From assembly GCA_902764705.1 (NCBI GenBank), contig CACWWZ010000029.1:1-58177 (forward strand): DNA of 58,177 bases, written 5' to 3'. Below are positions 6,391-13,948 of the stretch, piece by piece. The notes beneath the pieces were generated by a model. The model saw only the letters and a list, made by a program, of their open reading frames with translations. It did not search any database and was not told where the DNA came from. Position numbers and translations under genes: made by a program. The stretch comes from an uncultured Prevotellaceae bacterium. GTDB lineage: Bacteria > Bacteroidota > Bacteroidia > Bacteroidales > Bacteroidaceae. The first letter of the stretch is position 1, and each line of letters opens with the position of its first letter.

Positions 6391-7350
6391 ATACCCATTA
6401 TCGATGCGCACGCACATTTGTGGCTGAATGTGGATGCTGTGGTGAACGGTTCCGCCATTCACCCCTTGGAGCCTAACCGCAGCCGCTCGCTGTTCTTCGG
6501 CGAGGAGCGCCAGATGTTGCCGCCCTACATGACGGACGGCCAGAACACCGCCGAGCGCTTCCTGTCGAACATGGACTATGCGCAGGTGTCGGCAGCGGTC
6601 ATCACGCAGGAATTCATCGACGGCGTGCAGAACTCGTACCTGATGCAGGTGCAGCAGCGCTACCCCACCCGATTCTTCTGTTTCGGCATGCCCGCATCGT
6701 TACCCAAGAGCGCCGAGCGCCCCGCCGCTACTGTGCACGGCGGTTTTGCCGCCGAGTCCTGTCTTGTTGATGAGGCCAAAAGCCTCGTCGCCCAAGGCTT
6801 CCGCGGCATTAAGGTGCCTGCCGCCCGTCTGCATTGGCAGTTTTTGACCCCTGAGATGATGCAAATGATGCGCATGATGGAACAGAAGGGCGTCATCCTC
6901 GGCATCGAGCTGCAGGACGGTGACGCACAGGTGGCACAGATGGAGACGCTCATCCAGGAATGTCCGCGGCTGAAGATCATCATCGGCCACTTCGGCATGG
7001 TGACTCGTCCTAACTGGATGAGTCAAATCCGACTGGCCCGCCACGAGAACGTCTACGTCGAGAGCGGTGGCATCACGTGGCTGTTCAACGACGAGTTCTA
7101 TCCCTTCCCCTCGGCCATCCGTGCCATCAAGGAGGCTGCCGACGAGGTGGGCTGGCAGAAATTGATGTGGGGCTCGGACTATCCGCGCACCATCACTGCC
7201 ATCACCTACAAGATGTCGTACGACTTCGTGACCAAGAGTCAGGAACTGACCGAGGAACAGAAACGCTTGTTCTTGTCGGAAAATGCCAAGCAGTTCTTCG
7301 GCTTCGATGAACTCGTCGAACTGCCCTACATTAAAAATATGAGCGAATAA
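6388..7350 (+). CDS. Amidohydrolase-2 family protein, probable sugar lactonase
   Basis: A 320-residue TIM-barrel metal-dependent hydrolase. MIPIIDAHAHLW gives the HxH metal motif at strand 1; further family marks are GFRGIKVPA, ILGIELQD, LKIIIGHFGM (conserved His) and LMWGSDYPRT (catalytic Asp). Relatives include L-fuconolactonase and L-rhamnono-lactonase, which fits the neighbouring aldose dehydrogenase that would make the lactone. Near residues 117-123 the segment HGGFAAE is encoded by a palindrome (6738-6754, stem CGGCGG, loop TTTTG). No signal peptide, so cytoplasmic. The start is fixed by the HxH motif close to the N-terminus. Confidence 0.82.
   Translation: MIPIIDAHAHLWLNVDAVVNGSAIHPLEPNRSRSLFFGEERQMLPPYMTDGQNTAERFLSNMDYAQVSAAVITQEFIDGVQNSYLMQVQQRYPTRFFCFGMPASLPKSAERPAATVHGGFAAESCLVDEAKSLVAQGFRGIKVPAARLHWQFLTPEMMQMMRMMEQKGVILGIELQDGDAQVAQMETLIQECPRLKIIIGHFGMVTRPNWMSQIRLARHENVYVESGGITWLFNDEFYPFPSAIRAIKEAADEVGWQKLMWGSDYPRTITAITYKMSYDFVTKSQELTEEQKRLFLSENAKQFFGFDELVELPYIKNMSE
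6738..6754 (+). repeat. In-frame hairpin (6-5-6) in the amidohydrolase gene
   Basis: Stem CGGCGG/CCGCCG around loop TTTTG (CAAAA on the other strand); reads GGFAA. The same core, read as GGFAAD, occurs in hemW at 21769. Confidence 0.75.
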
Positions 7351-7372
7351 ATAAGGTAAAAAGATTAAAGAT

Positions 7373-8392
7373 ATGAAAGCAATACAGATTACAGAGCCTT
7401 CGGTGATGAAGGTGGTAGAAATGGAGAAACCCCAGTGTGGCGCCGACGAGGTGCTGCTGAAGATTCATTATGTAGGCTTCTGCGGAAGCGACCTGAACAC
7501 CTATCGCGGACTGAACCCCATGGTGAAGATGCCCGTGATTCCCGGTCATGAAATCGGTGCCGAGATTGCTGAGGTGGGCAGTTCAGTGCCCGGGCATTTA
7601 TGTCCGGGAATGGCCGTCACGGTCAATCCCTATACCAACTGCGGCCACTGTCCGTCGTGCAAGAACCGCCGCTACAACGCCTGCCAGCACAACGAGACGC
7701 TGGGCGTGCAGCGCAATGGTGCCATGCGCGAATACATCGCCATTCCCTGGCAGAAAGTCATCCCCATCGGTTCGATTACCGTCGAGCACGCTGCCCTGAT
7801 TGAACCAATGTCTGTCGGTTTCCATGCCGTGAGTCGTGCGCAGGTGGTTGACACCGACACCGTCATGGTCATTGGCTGTGGCATGGTGGGTGTAGGTGCC
7901 GTGGTGCGCGCCATCATGCGTGGTGCCAAGGTCATTGCCTGCGACATGGACGACGAGAAACTGGCCATCGTCCGTGGGCTGGGCGCTGAATACACCATCA
8001 ACAGCGCCAAGGAGAATGTGCACGAGCGTTTGCAGGAAATTACGGGTGGTGCCGGTCCCGACGTGGTCATCGAGGCTGTGGGTGCCCCTGTGACCTATCA
8101 GATGGCAGTCAACGAGGTAGCCTTCACCGGTCGCGTGCTTTGCATCGGCTATGCCAAGCAGGACGTCAGCTTCACTACGAAGCTTTTCGTACAGAAGGAA
8201 CTCGACATTCGCGGTTCGCGCAATGCCCAGCCCGAGGACTTCGAGGGAGTCATCCGTTATTTGGAAAAGAACAACCCGCCATACGACATCCTGATTTCCA
8301 ACGAGGTAACGCCCGAGCACGCCGAAGAAGCCATGCAACAATGGATGCAGGCTCCGGCAAAGGTGTTCCGTATTCTGGTTAAATTTGCCTGA
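7373..8392 (+). CDS. Zinc-dependent medium-chain alcohol dehydrogenase (sugar acid / polyol type)
   Basis: A 339-residue MDR-family dehydrogenase. Catalytic zinc ligands are visible in YVGFCGSDLN (Cys) and IPGHEIGAEI (His-Glu); the structural zinc cysteines lie in NCGHCPSCKNRRYNAC. The Rossmann motif is VMVIGCGMVGVGAV followed by an acidic residue in VIACDMDDEK, pointing to NAD(H). Relatives include L-threonine, sorbitol, galactitol-phosphate and 2-keto-3-deoxy-L-fuconate dehydrogenases. As third gene of the oxidation cluster it may act on a downstream acid or keto-acid, but no dehydratase gene is present here. An imperfect hairpin (7589-7608) encodes PGHLCPG. Soluble, 22 nt after the amidohydrolase. 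Confidence 0.85.
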   Translation: MKAIQITEPSVMKVVEMEKPQCGADEVLLKIHYVGFCGSDLNTYRGLNPMVKMPVIPGHEIGAEIAEVGSSVPGHLCPGMAVTVNPYTNCGHCPSCKNRRYNACQHNETLGVQRNGAMREYIAIPWQKVIPIGSITVEHAALIEPMSVGFHAVSRAQVVDTDTVMVIGCGMVGVGAVVRAIMRGAKVIACDMDDEKLAIVRGLGAEYTINSAKENVHERLQEITGGAGPDVVIEAVGAPVTYQMAVNEVAFTGRVLCIGYAKQDVSFTTKLFVQKELDIRGSRNAQPEDFEGVIRYLEKNNPPYDILISNEVTPEHAEEAMQQWMQAPAKVFRILVKFA

Positions 8393-8398
8393 AAATCG

Positions 8399-8420
8399 GG
8401 GGAGTGTTCGCATGCTCCCC
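8399..8420. terminator. Probable terminator between convergent genes
   Basis: GGGGAG (8399-8404) and CTCCCC (8415-8420) form a stem in the 40-nt gap between the zinc dehydrogenase and the GH78 gene; gttttag follows on the plus strand and an A-run precedes it (T-run on the minus strand). Confidence 0.65.
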
Positions 8421-8432
8421 ACATGGTTTTAG

Positions 8433-10565
8433 TTAGATCTGTAGAATCGTCTCACGGCCAGCCTCGATGTTGACCTGACGATTGCCAAAGATAAGCGTGC
8501 CGCGGCCTCCCGTGGCACGTATTTTTATCTGGTGGCGGTCCATCTCGACGTGAATCAGGCCAAAGGGTGTCGGCACATCGCCCTGCATCCATTCCAGGTC
8601 GCCCAAATGGGGTTCCACGATATATTCCTCGTAGCCCGGCGCGGTGGGACGGACACCCAGAAAATACTTGCCTAACAGATAGAGCGGGGAAGCTCCCCAG
8701 GCGTGGCACAACGACTTGCCATAAGGACGGCCATACATGGCCAGATGCTGCGTGCCGGTCTCCTCGGGATTGTATTTCTCCCAGAACGTCGTGGCTCCCT
8801 CGTGCAACATGCCGCCCCAATAGTCGCGCATTTCGCGGAGCACCTGAGTCTGGTGACCCATCATGCAAAGCGTCTCCAGTTCATAGAAACGCATATAGGG
8901 CGTGGTGATGGGAGGTATGTCGGGATTGAGCATCACGCGCTGCATGATGTCCTGCTGTTCTTTCTCGTCGCTAAGGCCGTAGAGAATAGCAAACATATTG
9001 GGGAACTTGGTAATCTGCGCATTCATCACGCCGTCCTCGATGGCGTGCAGGTAAGCATGCTGCTCCGGGTTCCAGAAGGTGGCCTTGATTTTCCGGCGCA
9101 GGGTGGCAGCAAGGGCGGCGTAATTCGTCCTGTGGGTCGCGATTCTGTCGCGACCAGCCGCGGGGGCGGCAACAATCTCTGCGCAGGCGGCCATGGTCTC
9201 GAGGGCCTTGCAGAACAGGATTTGCTCAAAGCACAGCGTGCCGCGCTTGTGCATAGGGAAGTCCACCCAGTCGACGAAAATCCAGTCGTCGGGCTGTCCT
9301 TCGGCCATGCCCTCGCTGTTAGTGCGGCTCAACACATAGTCCATCAGCGTCACCATGCGGGGCCACATCTCACGCACAAAATCCTTGTCGCCCGTGTACT
9401 CGTAATAGTCGGCAATAGACTTGAACCAGTAGAACGTGTAGTCCATGATGGTGTTAACATGGGCGGTGACGGGGTCCTTGCCACGCAACTGACGGATGGT
9501 GCGCTTCACACATTCCGTGTCGAAGTGCAGGTAGTAGTTCATCAGGTACGACTGGATGGCGTCGCCCGACCACGTCCAGCGGTCGCGCTTGATGCCGTCC
9601 ATAAAAAATTCGCGGGTGGTCAGGTCCATCGTATAGGCGCTGACCTGCCAGATACGGTTCAACTCGTCATCGTTGCAACGGAAAGAACCAGAACGGCTTT
9701 CATCGAAGGGAGCGTATTCGTAGTCCATCAGCACATCGTCGTAAGTAGCGCCGGGGTCGCACTCCATATAGACGAAGCGGAAAGCCTTGGAAGACGGGAC
9801 GGCGGCGACAGGGGAGGCGGGAGCGAGGGAGCCGGCGCTGTCGGCGGTCGCCACCCCTACTGTGGGTCGCGATTCTGTCGCGACTGCCGGCAGCGCCGGC
9901 ACTGTGAGCACATCCAGTGTTTCGCAATGCTCCTTGTCGAGGGCTTCCTCTCGGCTCTCGCCATAATAAATGCGGACGGTGCCTTGCAAGCCCTTCACCT
10001 TCAGGTAGCCGAAGGTTTCGCGGCCGAAGTCAAATAGGGTTCCGTTTATCGCGATTGAATCGCGACGTAAAGGACGAGCCTCCTGGCGGTTGAGGCGGTA
10101 GGCTGACGGCGGGGTGTCCGGGCTGTTGAAATGCCACGAAGCTGCAGGGACATAGATGCCGGAGCCATGCGCCACGCCATTCTCGTCAATCCACAGCTTG
10201 TCCTCGTAAGTGGCAAGCCATGTAGAGTCCGTCTTGATGGTCTTGCCATCGATGAAGAGCGCTGGCGGCGTGGCCTGATTCCACACTTTCAGATTCAGTT
10301 TATGTTCACCCTTCGGCACGAGGAACGTCTTGGGCTGTCCGAACTGCAGCTTTCCGTCTAACGCCAGATTGAACTGTCCCTCGCAGGCGATGGTAACGGT
10401 CTCGTCGTGTTCCAACGAAAAGGCCTTAGAAAACTCTACCGTCACCCAATGGGAGTCCTGTTTCCAGAACGGTGGAAACATCGCCCCGCGTTCCGTCCTG
10501 CGATTGTTAAAGATATTACCCAGCCAGACCTCAAAGTCACCTGGATACCATATCCATGTTGCCAT
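8433..10565 (-). CDS. GH78-family alpha-L-rhamnosidase, apparently cytoplasmic, with repeat-derived inserts
   Basis: A 710-residue glycosidase. The start is ATG 10565 (MATWIWYPGDFEVWLGN); the frame is open to 10613 but that tail (LFILHSSLP) is translated heptad repeat. The (alpha/alpha)6 catalytic domain carries the typical DRWTWSGD motif (D328) and later YPTPFG-like beta-sandwich sequence; N-terminal beta domains cover about residues 1-300. No signal peptide, so it probably cleaves imported oligosaccharides. Two regions look inserted: residues about 224-262 (Ala/Pro/Val-rich) and about 465-480 (AAPAAGRDRIATHR). Both contain nearly the same palindrome (9865 and 9135) read in different frames; a third lies at 10049. 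It closes the glycan operon, and released rhamnose could feed the rha genes at 54-58 kb. Confidence 0.87.
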   Translation of the reverse strand: MATWIWYPGDFEVWLGNIFNNRRTERGAMFPPFWKQDSHWVTVEFSKAFSLEHDETVTIACEGQFNLALDGKLQFGQPKTFLVPKGEHKLNLKVWNQATPPALFIDGKTIKTDSTWLATYEDKLWIDENGVAHGSGIYVPAASWHFNSPDTPPSAYRLNRQEARPLRRDSIAINGTLFDFGRETFGYLKVKGLQGTVRIYYGESREEALDKEHCETLDVLTVPALPAVATESRPTVGVATADSAGSLAPASPVAAVPSSKAFRFVYMECDPGATYDDVLMDYEYAPFDESRSGSFRCNDDELNRIWQVSAYTMDLTTREFFMDGIKRDRWTWSGDAIQSYLMNYYLHFDTECVKRTIRQLRGKDPVTAHVNTIMDYTFYWFKSIADYYEYTGDKDFVREMWPRMVTLMDYVLSRTNSEGMAEGQPDDWIFVDWVDFPMHKRGTLCFEQILFCKALETMAACAEIVAAPAAGRDRIATHRTNYAALAATLRRKIKATFWNPEQHAYLHAIEDGVMNAQITKFPNMFAILYGLSDEKEQQDIMQRVMLNPDIPPITTPYMRFYELETLCMMGHQTQVLREMRDYWGGMLHEGATTFWEKYNPEETGTQHLAMYGRPYGKSLCHAWGASPLYLLGKYFLGVRPTAPGYEEYIVEPHLGDLEWMQGDVPTPFGLIHVEMDRHQIKIRATGGRGTLIFGNRQVNIEAGRETILQI
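9135..9155 (-). repeat. 21-nt in-frame hairpin in the GH78 gene (copy 1)
   Basis: Stem GGTCGCGA/TCGCGACC, loop TTCTG (CAGAA on the coding strand). Reads GRDRIAT. A 25-nt stretch including it (9130-9154) is identical to 9860-9884 in the same gene. Confidence 0.92.
9865..9901 (-). repeat. Second copy of the GH78 hairpin plus an adjoining palindrome
   Basis: 9865-9885 repeats copy 1 except for the last base; here it is read in another frame as VATESRPT. Directly adjoining, TGCCGG (9885-9890), CAGCG and CCGGCA (9896-9901) make another 6-5-6 palindrome. Both are in the low-complexity insert. Confidence 0.9.
10049..10065 (-). repeat. Related hairpin in the GH78 gene (copy 3, diverged)
   Basis: TCGCGA, loop TTGAA (TTCAA on the coding strand), TCGCGA. 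Reads RRDSIAI on the coding strand. Same stem core as copies 1 and 2 with a changed loop. Confidence 0.7.
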
Positions 10566-10570
10566 TGGAA

Positions 10571-10598
10571 GTGAAGAGTGAAGAATGAAGAGTGAAGA
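10571..10598 (-). repeat. Heptad repeat before the GH78 start
   Basis: Plus-strand units gtgaaga, gtgaaga, atgaaga, gtgaaga. On the mRNA this is a pyrimidine-rich leader ending a few bases before the start codon at 10565. Confidence 0.85.
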
Positions 10599-10618
10599 AT
10601 TTGCTTCCGCCATAGTAC

Positions 10619-12385
10619 TTATTCTTTATTTCTAATACCTGCATTGTTCTTAATCCGCTCACTAACTTGCGGGCCGTTGTTTTCCCACACGTTGCCGGGG
10701 CCGTTGGCATTCTGGAGGAATTTTTCAGCGGGCGTCCAGTTGTCACGCACGGTGATGTTGCTGGAGCCCTCGTCCGTATAGAGGTAGAACCAATGGTTGG
10801 GGTCGTGGACGTAGGAGGGGCGGGCAATGTCGCGCACTACATTCTCGCTAATCAGCGTACCGGGCTGATTACCAAGGGTATAGATGCCGGCGCAGTCGTA
10901 CATATGCTGGGCATAGTTGTAGATGAGGTTCGCATGCACGCGGTTGTTCTTCATGCACACCTCGTCGCGGTTCCAACCCCACCCCAGTGAAATGCCCGTA
11001 TAAGAGACATCGTGGATGGTGTTGTGCTCGATGTTGATGCCAGAGACATATCCCGCACAGATGGCCACACAGCCCCAGTCTTCGTTGGAAACATCATAGA
11101 ACTCACAATCGCTGACCTCTTGTTGGGCACACACTTCGCGGGAGTCAACAGGCTGATAAGGCCGATGGGTCTCCAAGCCCTCGGGCGAGAAACTGCCCAC
11201 CACAAGGCCGTTCATGGCAATATCGGTGAACGTACAGTGTGTCACGGTTCCGCCGTGACATCCCTCTACGTAATCCAGTCCAGAGCCTCCGAGGTGCTCG
11301 AAGCGACACTCTTCAAAACTGACATTCTCCGCATGTCTGACTTCTACAGCCGCATCGGCACGTCCCAACCAGCCCTGATTGTCGAGTTTGTGGTTGTTGG
11401 GGCGGTCAATCTGCGGGCGAAGCTTGTAGGCCTCAACGAGATACATGCCAGCCTGCAGAGGGACATGACCTTTTTCCGACGGTCGCATCCACGTGGTATG
11501 GCTGAACGTGACACCTTTTATGGTGATGTCGCGCACCGGATGATCTGCTGTGCCAACCACCTCGACAAGCGTCTCAAGAACGGGATAAGTAGCATGTAGG
11601 ACTTTCACTGTGCCCTCATGTTCACGCGGATAATAATAAAGTTTGTGCTCTCGGATGTCATGATACCACTCTCCAGGACTGTCGAGCAACTCGCGGGCAT
11701 TGGTCAGATAAAACGGCGAGGGATGTCCCGTATTGGGTGTCATCGGGGACGGCCAAGGGTGTTCGAACTGAATCTTAGCCTCAGGATCGTGGAACCGCAC
11801 GGCGACGGAATCGCCGTCCGCAGTCATAGACTTGATGCGGAGGTTCGAAGTGCACCACATCTCGTGCAGCACCATTTCGACGTACTCACAGCCTTCCTTG
11901 GCTTTTCCTTTCTGAAGCAGGGAAGCGACTGCAGCCTTGGGAATCCACAATATTTGATTTTTCTTGTCGTAAGTCAGAATGCGGTTCATCTGCTCAAAAT
12001 CATTCACATCACGGGCGCGGATAGTTTTCTCCTTATTTCTCCACAACTGGCGGAAGTCAACAGGCCGTCCGTTGAAGTCAGGAATGTCTGCCACATAGAG
12101 TGGTCCTTTTGTCTTCCATAAGTTTATGCCAACGCCGCCGCTGATGATAGCATCATGCCCTTCTATAGTCAGGCCGCTGTCCTCAGGACGCAACCGCAGG
12201 GGGTCGTACAACTGGTAGACACCGGCAGCAAGGTGGATTGTGACCTGCGAGGCCTGGTCCAACCGTCGCATCTCGCGGGCCTTGCGCACAGCATCAACCA
12301 ACGAAGAGTCGGGCGTGATGTAGATGTCAGCAGCCTGTGCACATAGGCTGCTAAGCATCACGATAAGCAGAAGTTTGATTCGCAT
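10619..12385 (-). CDS. Secreted right-handed beta-helix protein, GH141-like
   Basis: A 588-residue protein starting at ATG 12385 (MRIKLLLIVMLSSLCAQA, a signal peptide); the frame stays open to 12436 but those residues (LRTLKTLRTLKTLR) are translated 9-bp repeat. The body has the ladder of beta-helix coils: VRDITIKGVTFSHTTW, NVSFEECRFEHLGGSGLDYV, GINIEHNTIHDVSYTGISLG and DCAGIYTLGNQPGTLISENV. This architecture and sequence style resemble GH141 (BT1002, an alpha-L-fucosidase of rhamnogalacturonan-II breakdown) and other pectin-active helix enzymes. A second member lies at 19887-21407. Two hairpin elements (11240, 11799) lie in its coils. Periplasmic location and glycosidase role are inferred. 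Confidence 0.8.
   Translation of the reverse strand: MRIKLLLIVMLSSLCAQAADIYITPDSSLVDAVRKAREMRRLDQASQVTIHLAAGVYQLYDPLRLRPEDSGLTIEGHDAIISGGVGINLWKTKGPLYVADIPDFNGRPVDFRQLWRNKEKTIRARDVNDFEQMNRILTYDKKNQILWIPKAAVASLLQKGKAKEGCEYVEMVLHEMWCTSNLRIKSMTADGDSVAVRFHDPEAKIQFEHPWPSPMTPNTGHPSPFYLTNARELLDSPGEWYHDIREHKLYYYPREHEGTVKVLHATYPVLETLVEVVGTADHPVRDITIKGVTFSHTTWMRPSEKGHVPLQAGMYLVEAYKLRPQIDRPNNHKLDNQGWLGRADAAVEVRHAENVSFEECRFEHLGGSGLDYVEGCHGGTVTHCTFTDIAMNGLVVGSFSPEGLETHRPYQPVDSREVCAQQEVSDCEFYDVSNEDWGCVAICAGYVSGINIEHNTIHDVSYTGISLGWGWNRDEVCMKNNRVHANLIYNYAQHMYDCAGIYTLGNQPGTLISENVVRDIARPSYVHDPNHWFYLYTDEGSSNITVRDNWTPAEKFLQNANGPGNVWENNGPQVSERIKNNAGIRNKE
11240..11260 (-). repeat. 21-nt in-frame hairpin in the beta-helix gene
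   Basis: Stem TGTCACGG/CCGTGACA, loop TTCCG (CGGAA on the coding strand). Reads HGGTVTH within a beta-helix turn. Confidence 0.88.
11799..11817 (-). repeat. In-frame hairpin (7-5-7) in the beta-helix gene
   Basis: ACGGCGA, loop CGGAA, TCGCCGT. Reads DGDSVAV on the coding strand. Fits the CGR-CRRAA-YCG core. Confidence 0.75.
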
Positions 12386-12387
12386 AA

Positions 12388-12432
12388 TCCTTAAAGTCTT
12401 TAAGGTCCTTAAGGTCTTTAACGTCCTTAGGG
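12388..12432 (-). repeat. 9-bp tandem repeat in the leader of the beta-helix gene
   Basis: Plus-strand units of the type gtctttaag, gtccttaag, gtctttaac, gtccttagg: period 9, filling the spacer between the esterase stop and the beta-helix start. Confidence 0.8.
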
Positions 12433-12439
12433 ACACTTG

Positions 12440-13912
12440 TTATTTCTTCAGTTCGCCGGCAATGATTTCAGCCATACGGTGAGCGCCCTTGCCGTCGGGA
12501 TGGATACCGTCGTCCAGCATTTTATCACCATCGTTGGCATAGAGCGTGTGCAGATCGATTACCTGCAGGCCATACTTCTTGGCCACCTCCTGCTGGATGG
12601 GGATAATCTCGTTGGTGATGACTTGGTCGTTGATGTTCCACGTCGACTTGAAGGCCGGAATGGGCGTACACAGATAAATCTGAGGTTTCGCGGGAGCAGC
12701 AACGGCATTCTTCTTGGCCTTCTTGGCTTTCTTGCCGACGGGCTGAGCCAAATCGGGGCGTAGCGTGAGAATCATCTGCTCCAAATCCTGACGGAATTCA
12801 GCGCCATACTGCCAGTTCTCGGGTTTCGAGTCGTTGGTGCCCAGCTTGATAATCACCACGTCGGGCTTGAAAGCCTGCGCATCCTGCCAAGCCAGCTCGT
12901 TCATATAGGGATAATCGCCCTTGTTGAGCATGGTACGTGCGCTGACACCGAAGTTCTTCACCCAATAGTCCTTGCCCAAAATCTTCTGCAACTCAGCGGG
13001 ATAGCCGTAAGCATCACACATATCGATGCCGTGACCGTCGGTGATGCTGTTGCCGATACAAGCCACACGGATGGCATCGGGTTTAGGCGTCTGACGGGCC
13101 TTCAGCCAGTTGCCAATGTCAGTGAGCAGCTGGTCGTGATACTTGAACCAGGGACCGAAGCCGAAACCGTGATCACCCGTGGGATAGACATACATGGCGC
13201 AGTCGTTGCCGGCATTGCGCATGGCCTTGTAGTACTCCAGTCCGTTGGTAACAAAGGGCACGAGGCGGTCGTCGCTGGCCGACACAATCAGGGCTGGGGG
13301 CGTCAGGTGGCGGCGCACGGCATTCATCGTCGAGAAGTCGCGCACAATGGCCGGGTTCTTCTGGTCTTCGCCGAGAAAATTACGACACGACCAGATGTGC
13401 GAAACACGCTCGTCCATCGATATGACGGGATAAAACAGGATGGTGAAGTCGGGACGCACATCGAAAGCAGCGTGCGTGGAGATGACCGACGCCAGGTGAC
13501 CACCGGCTGAGAAGCCCATGATGCCCACGTCGTGAGGATTGATGCCCCATACCTGGGCAGAATCGCGCACGATGCGGAAGCCCTGCTCCACATCACTGAT
13601 AGGCTTGGTACGGTCGCCTTCGGGCAGGCGGTAGTTCACCACGAAATAGGCTATGCCCTGCTGGTTGAGCCAATCGGATGCCATCATACCTTCGTGTCCG
13701 TTCGACAACACGGAATAGCCACCACCGGGAATACCCACGATGGCCTTGCCAGAAGGTGTCTGCGGCAGGAAGCACACCATCTGTGCCTTGCCGTCAGGCG
13801 TCAAGTCAAGAGTAAATTTACGGGCTGTCTGTGCCTGTGCACCTATCACGAGGAGCAGCATCAACAGCGTTACTGTTTGCCTTAAGAGGCTCATTCTGTT
13901 TGTTTGTTTCAT
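12440..13912 (-). CDS. Two-domain esterase: alpha/beta hydrolase fused to SGNH/GDSL esterase
   Basis: A 490-residue secreted protein (signal peptide ending near LLLVIGAQAQ). Residues about 30-275 form an alpha/beta-hydrolase of the acetyl-esterase type: oxyanion region GIPGGGYS, nucleophile elbow GFSAGG, Asp in ASDDRLVPF and His in PTGDHGFGFG. Residues about 280-490 form an SGNH domain: block I GNSITDGHG, LGTND (block III) and DDGIHPDGKG (block V). Such pairs remove acetyl or other ester groups from plant polysaccharide. A Lys/Ala-rich stretch (VGKKAKKAKKNAV) is inserted in the SGNH domain, possibly a surface loop. Operon neighbours are GH127 and beta-helix enzymes. The in-frame ATG seven codons later is an alternative start. 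Confidence 0.85.
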   Translation of the reverse strand: MKQTNRMSLLRQTVTLLMLLLVIGAQAQTARKFTLDLTPDGKAQMVCFLPQTPSGKAIVGIPGGGYSVLSNGHEGMMASDWLNQQGIAYFVVNYRLPEGDRTKPISDVEQGFRIVRDSAQVWGINPHDVGIMGFSAGGHLASVISTHAAFDVRPDFTILFYPVISMDERVSHIWSCRNFLGEDQKNPAIVRDFSTMNAVRRHLTPPALIVSASDDRLVPFVTNGLEYYKAMRNAGNDCAMYVYPTGDHGFGFGPWFKYHDQLLTDIGNWLKARQTPKPDAIRVACIGNSITDGHGIDMCDAYGYPAELQKILGKDYWVKNFGVSARTMLNKGDYPYMNELAWQDAQAFKPDVVIIKLGTNDSKPENWQYGAEFRQDLEQMILTLRPDLAQPVGKKAKKAKKNAVAAPAKPQIYLCTPIPAFKSTWNINDQVITNEIIPIQQEVAKKYGLQVIDLHTLYANDGDKMLDDGIHPDGKGAHRMAEIIAGELKK

Positions 13913-13948
13913 TTGAATAAGTTAATTAATATTAGTAATGAATAGGGA

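Noticed and set aside
7589-7608. Hairpin in the zinc dehydrogenase gene as a member of the 21-nt family
   Set aside because: It is 20 nt with a wobble pair and a TTTA loop, and the protein segment does not look inserted; left out of the family count.
8703-10037. 444-codon open frame on the plus strand
   Set aside because: Antisense to the GH78 gene; no domain, no start signal; similar shadows occur opposite most long genes here.
10566-10613. N-terminal extension of the GH78 protein (LFILHSSLP)
   Set aside because: It is translation of a heptad repeat that occurs in other spacers; the domain begins at MATWIWYPG (10565).
12386-12436. N-terminal extension of the beta-helix protein (LRTLKTLRTLKTLR)
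   Set aside because: It is translated 9-bp spacer repeat and would precede and spoil the signal peptide starting at 12385.
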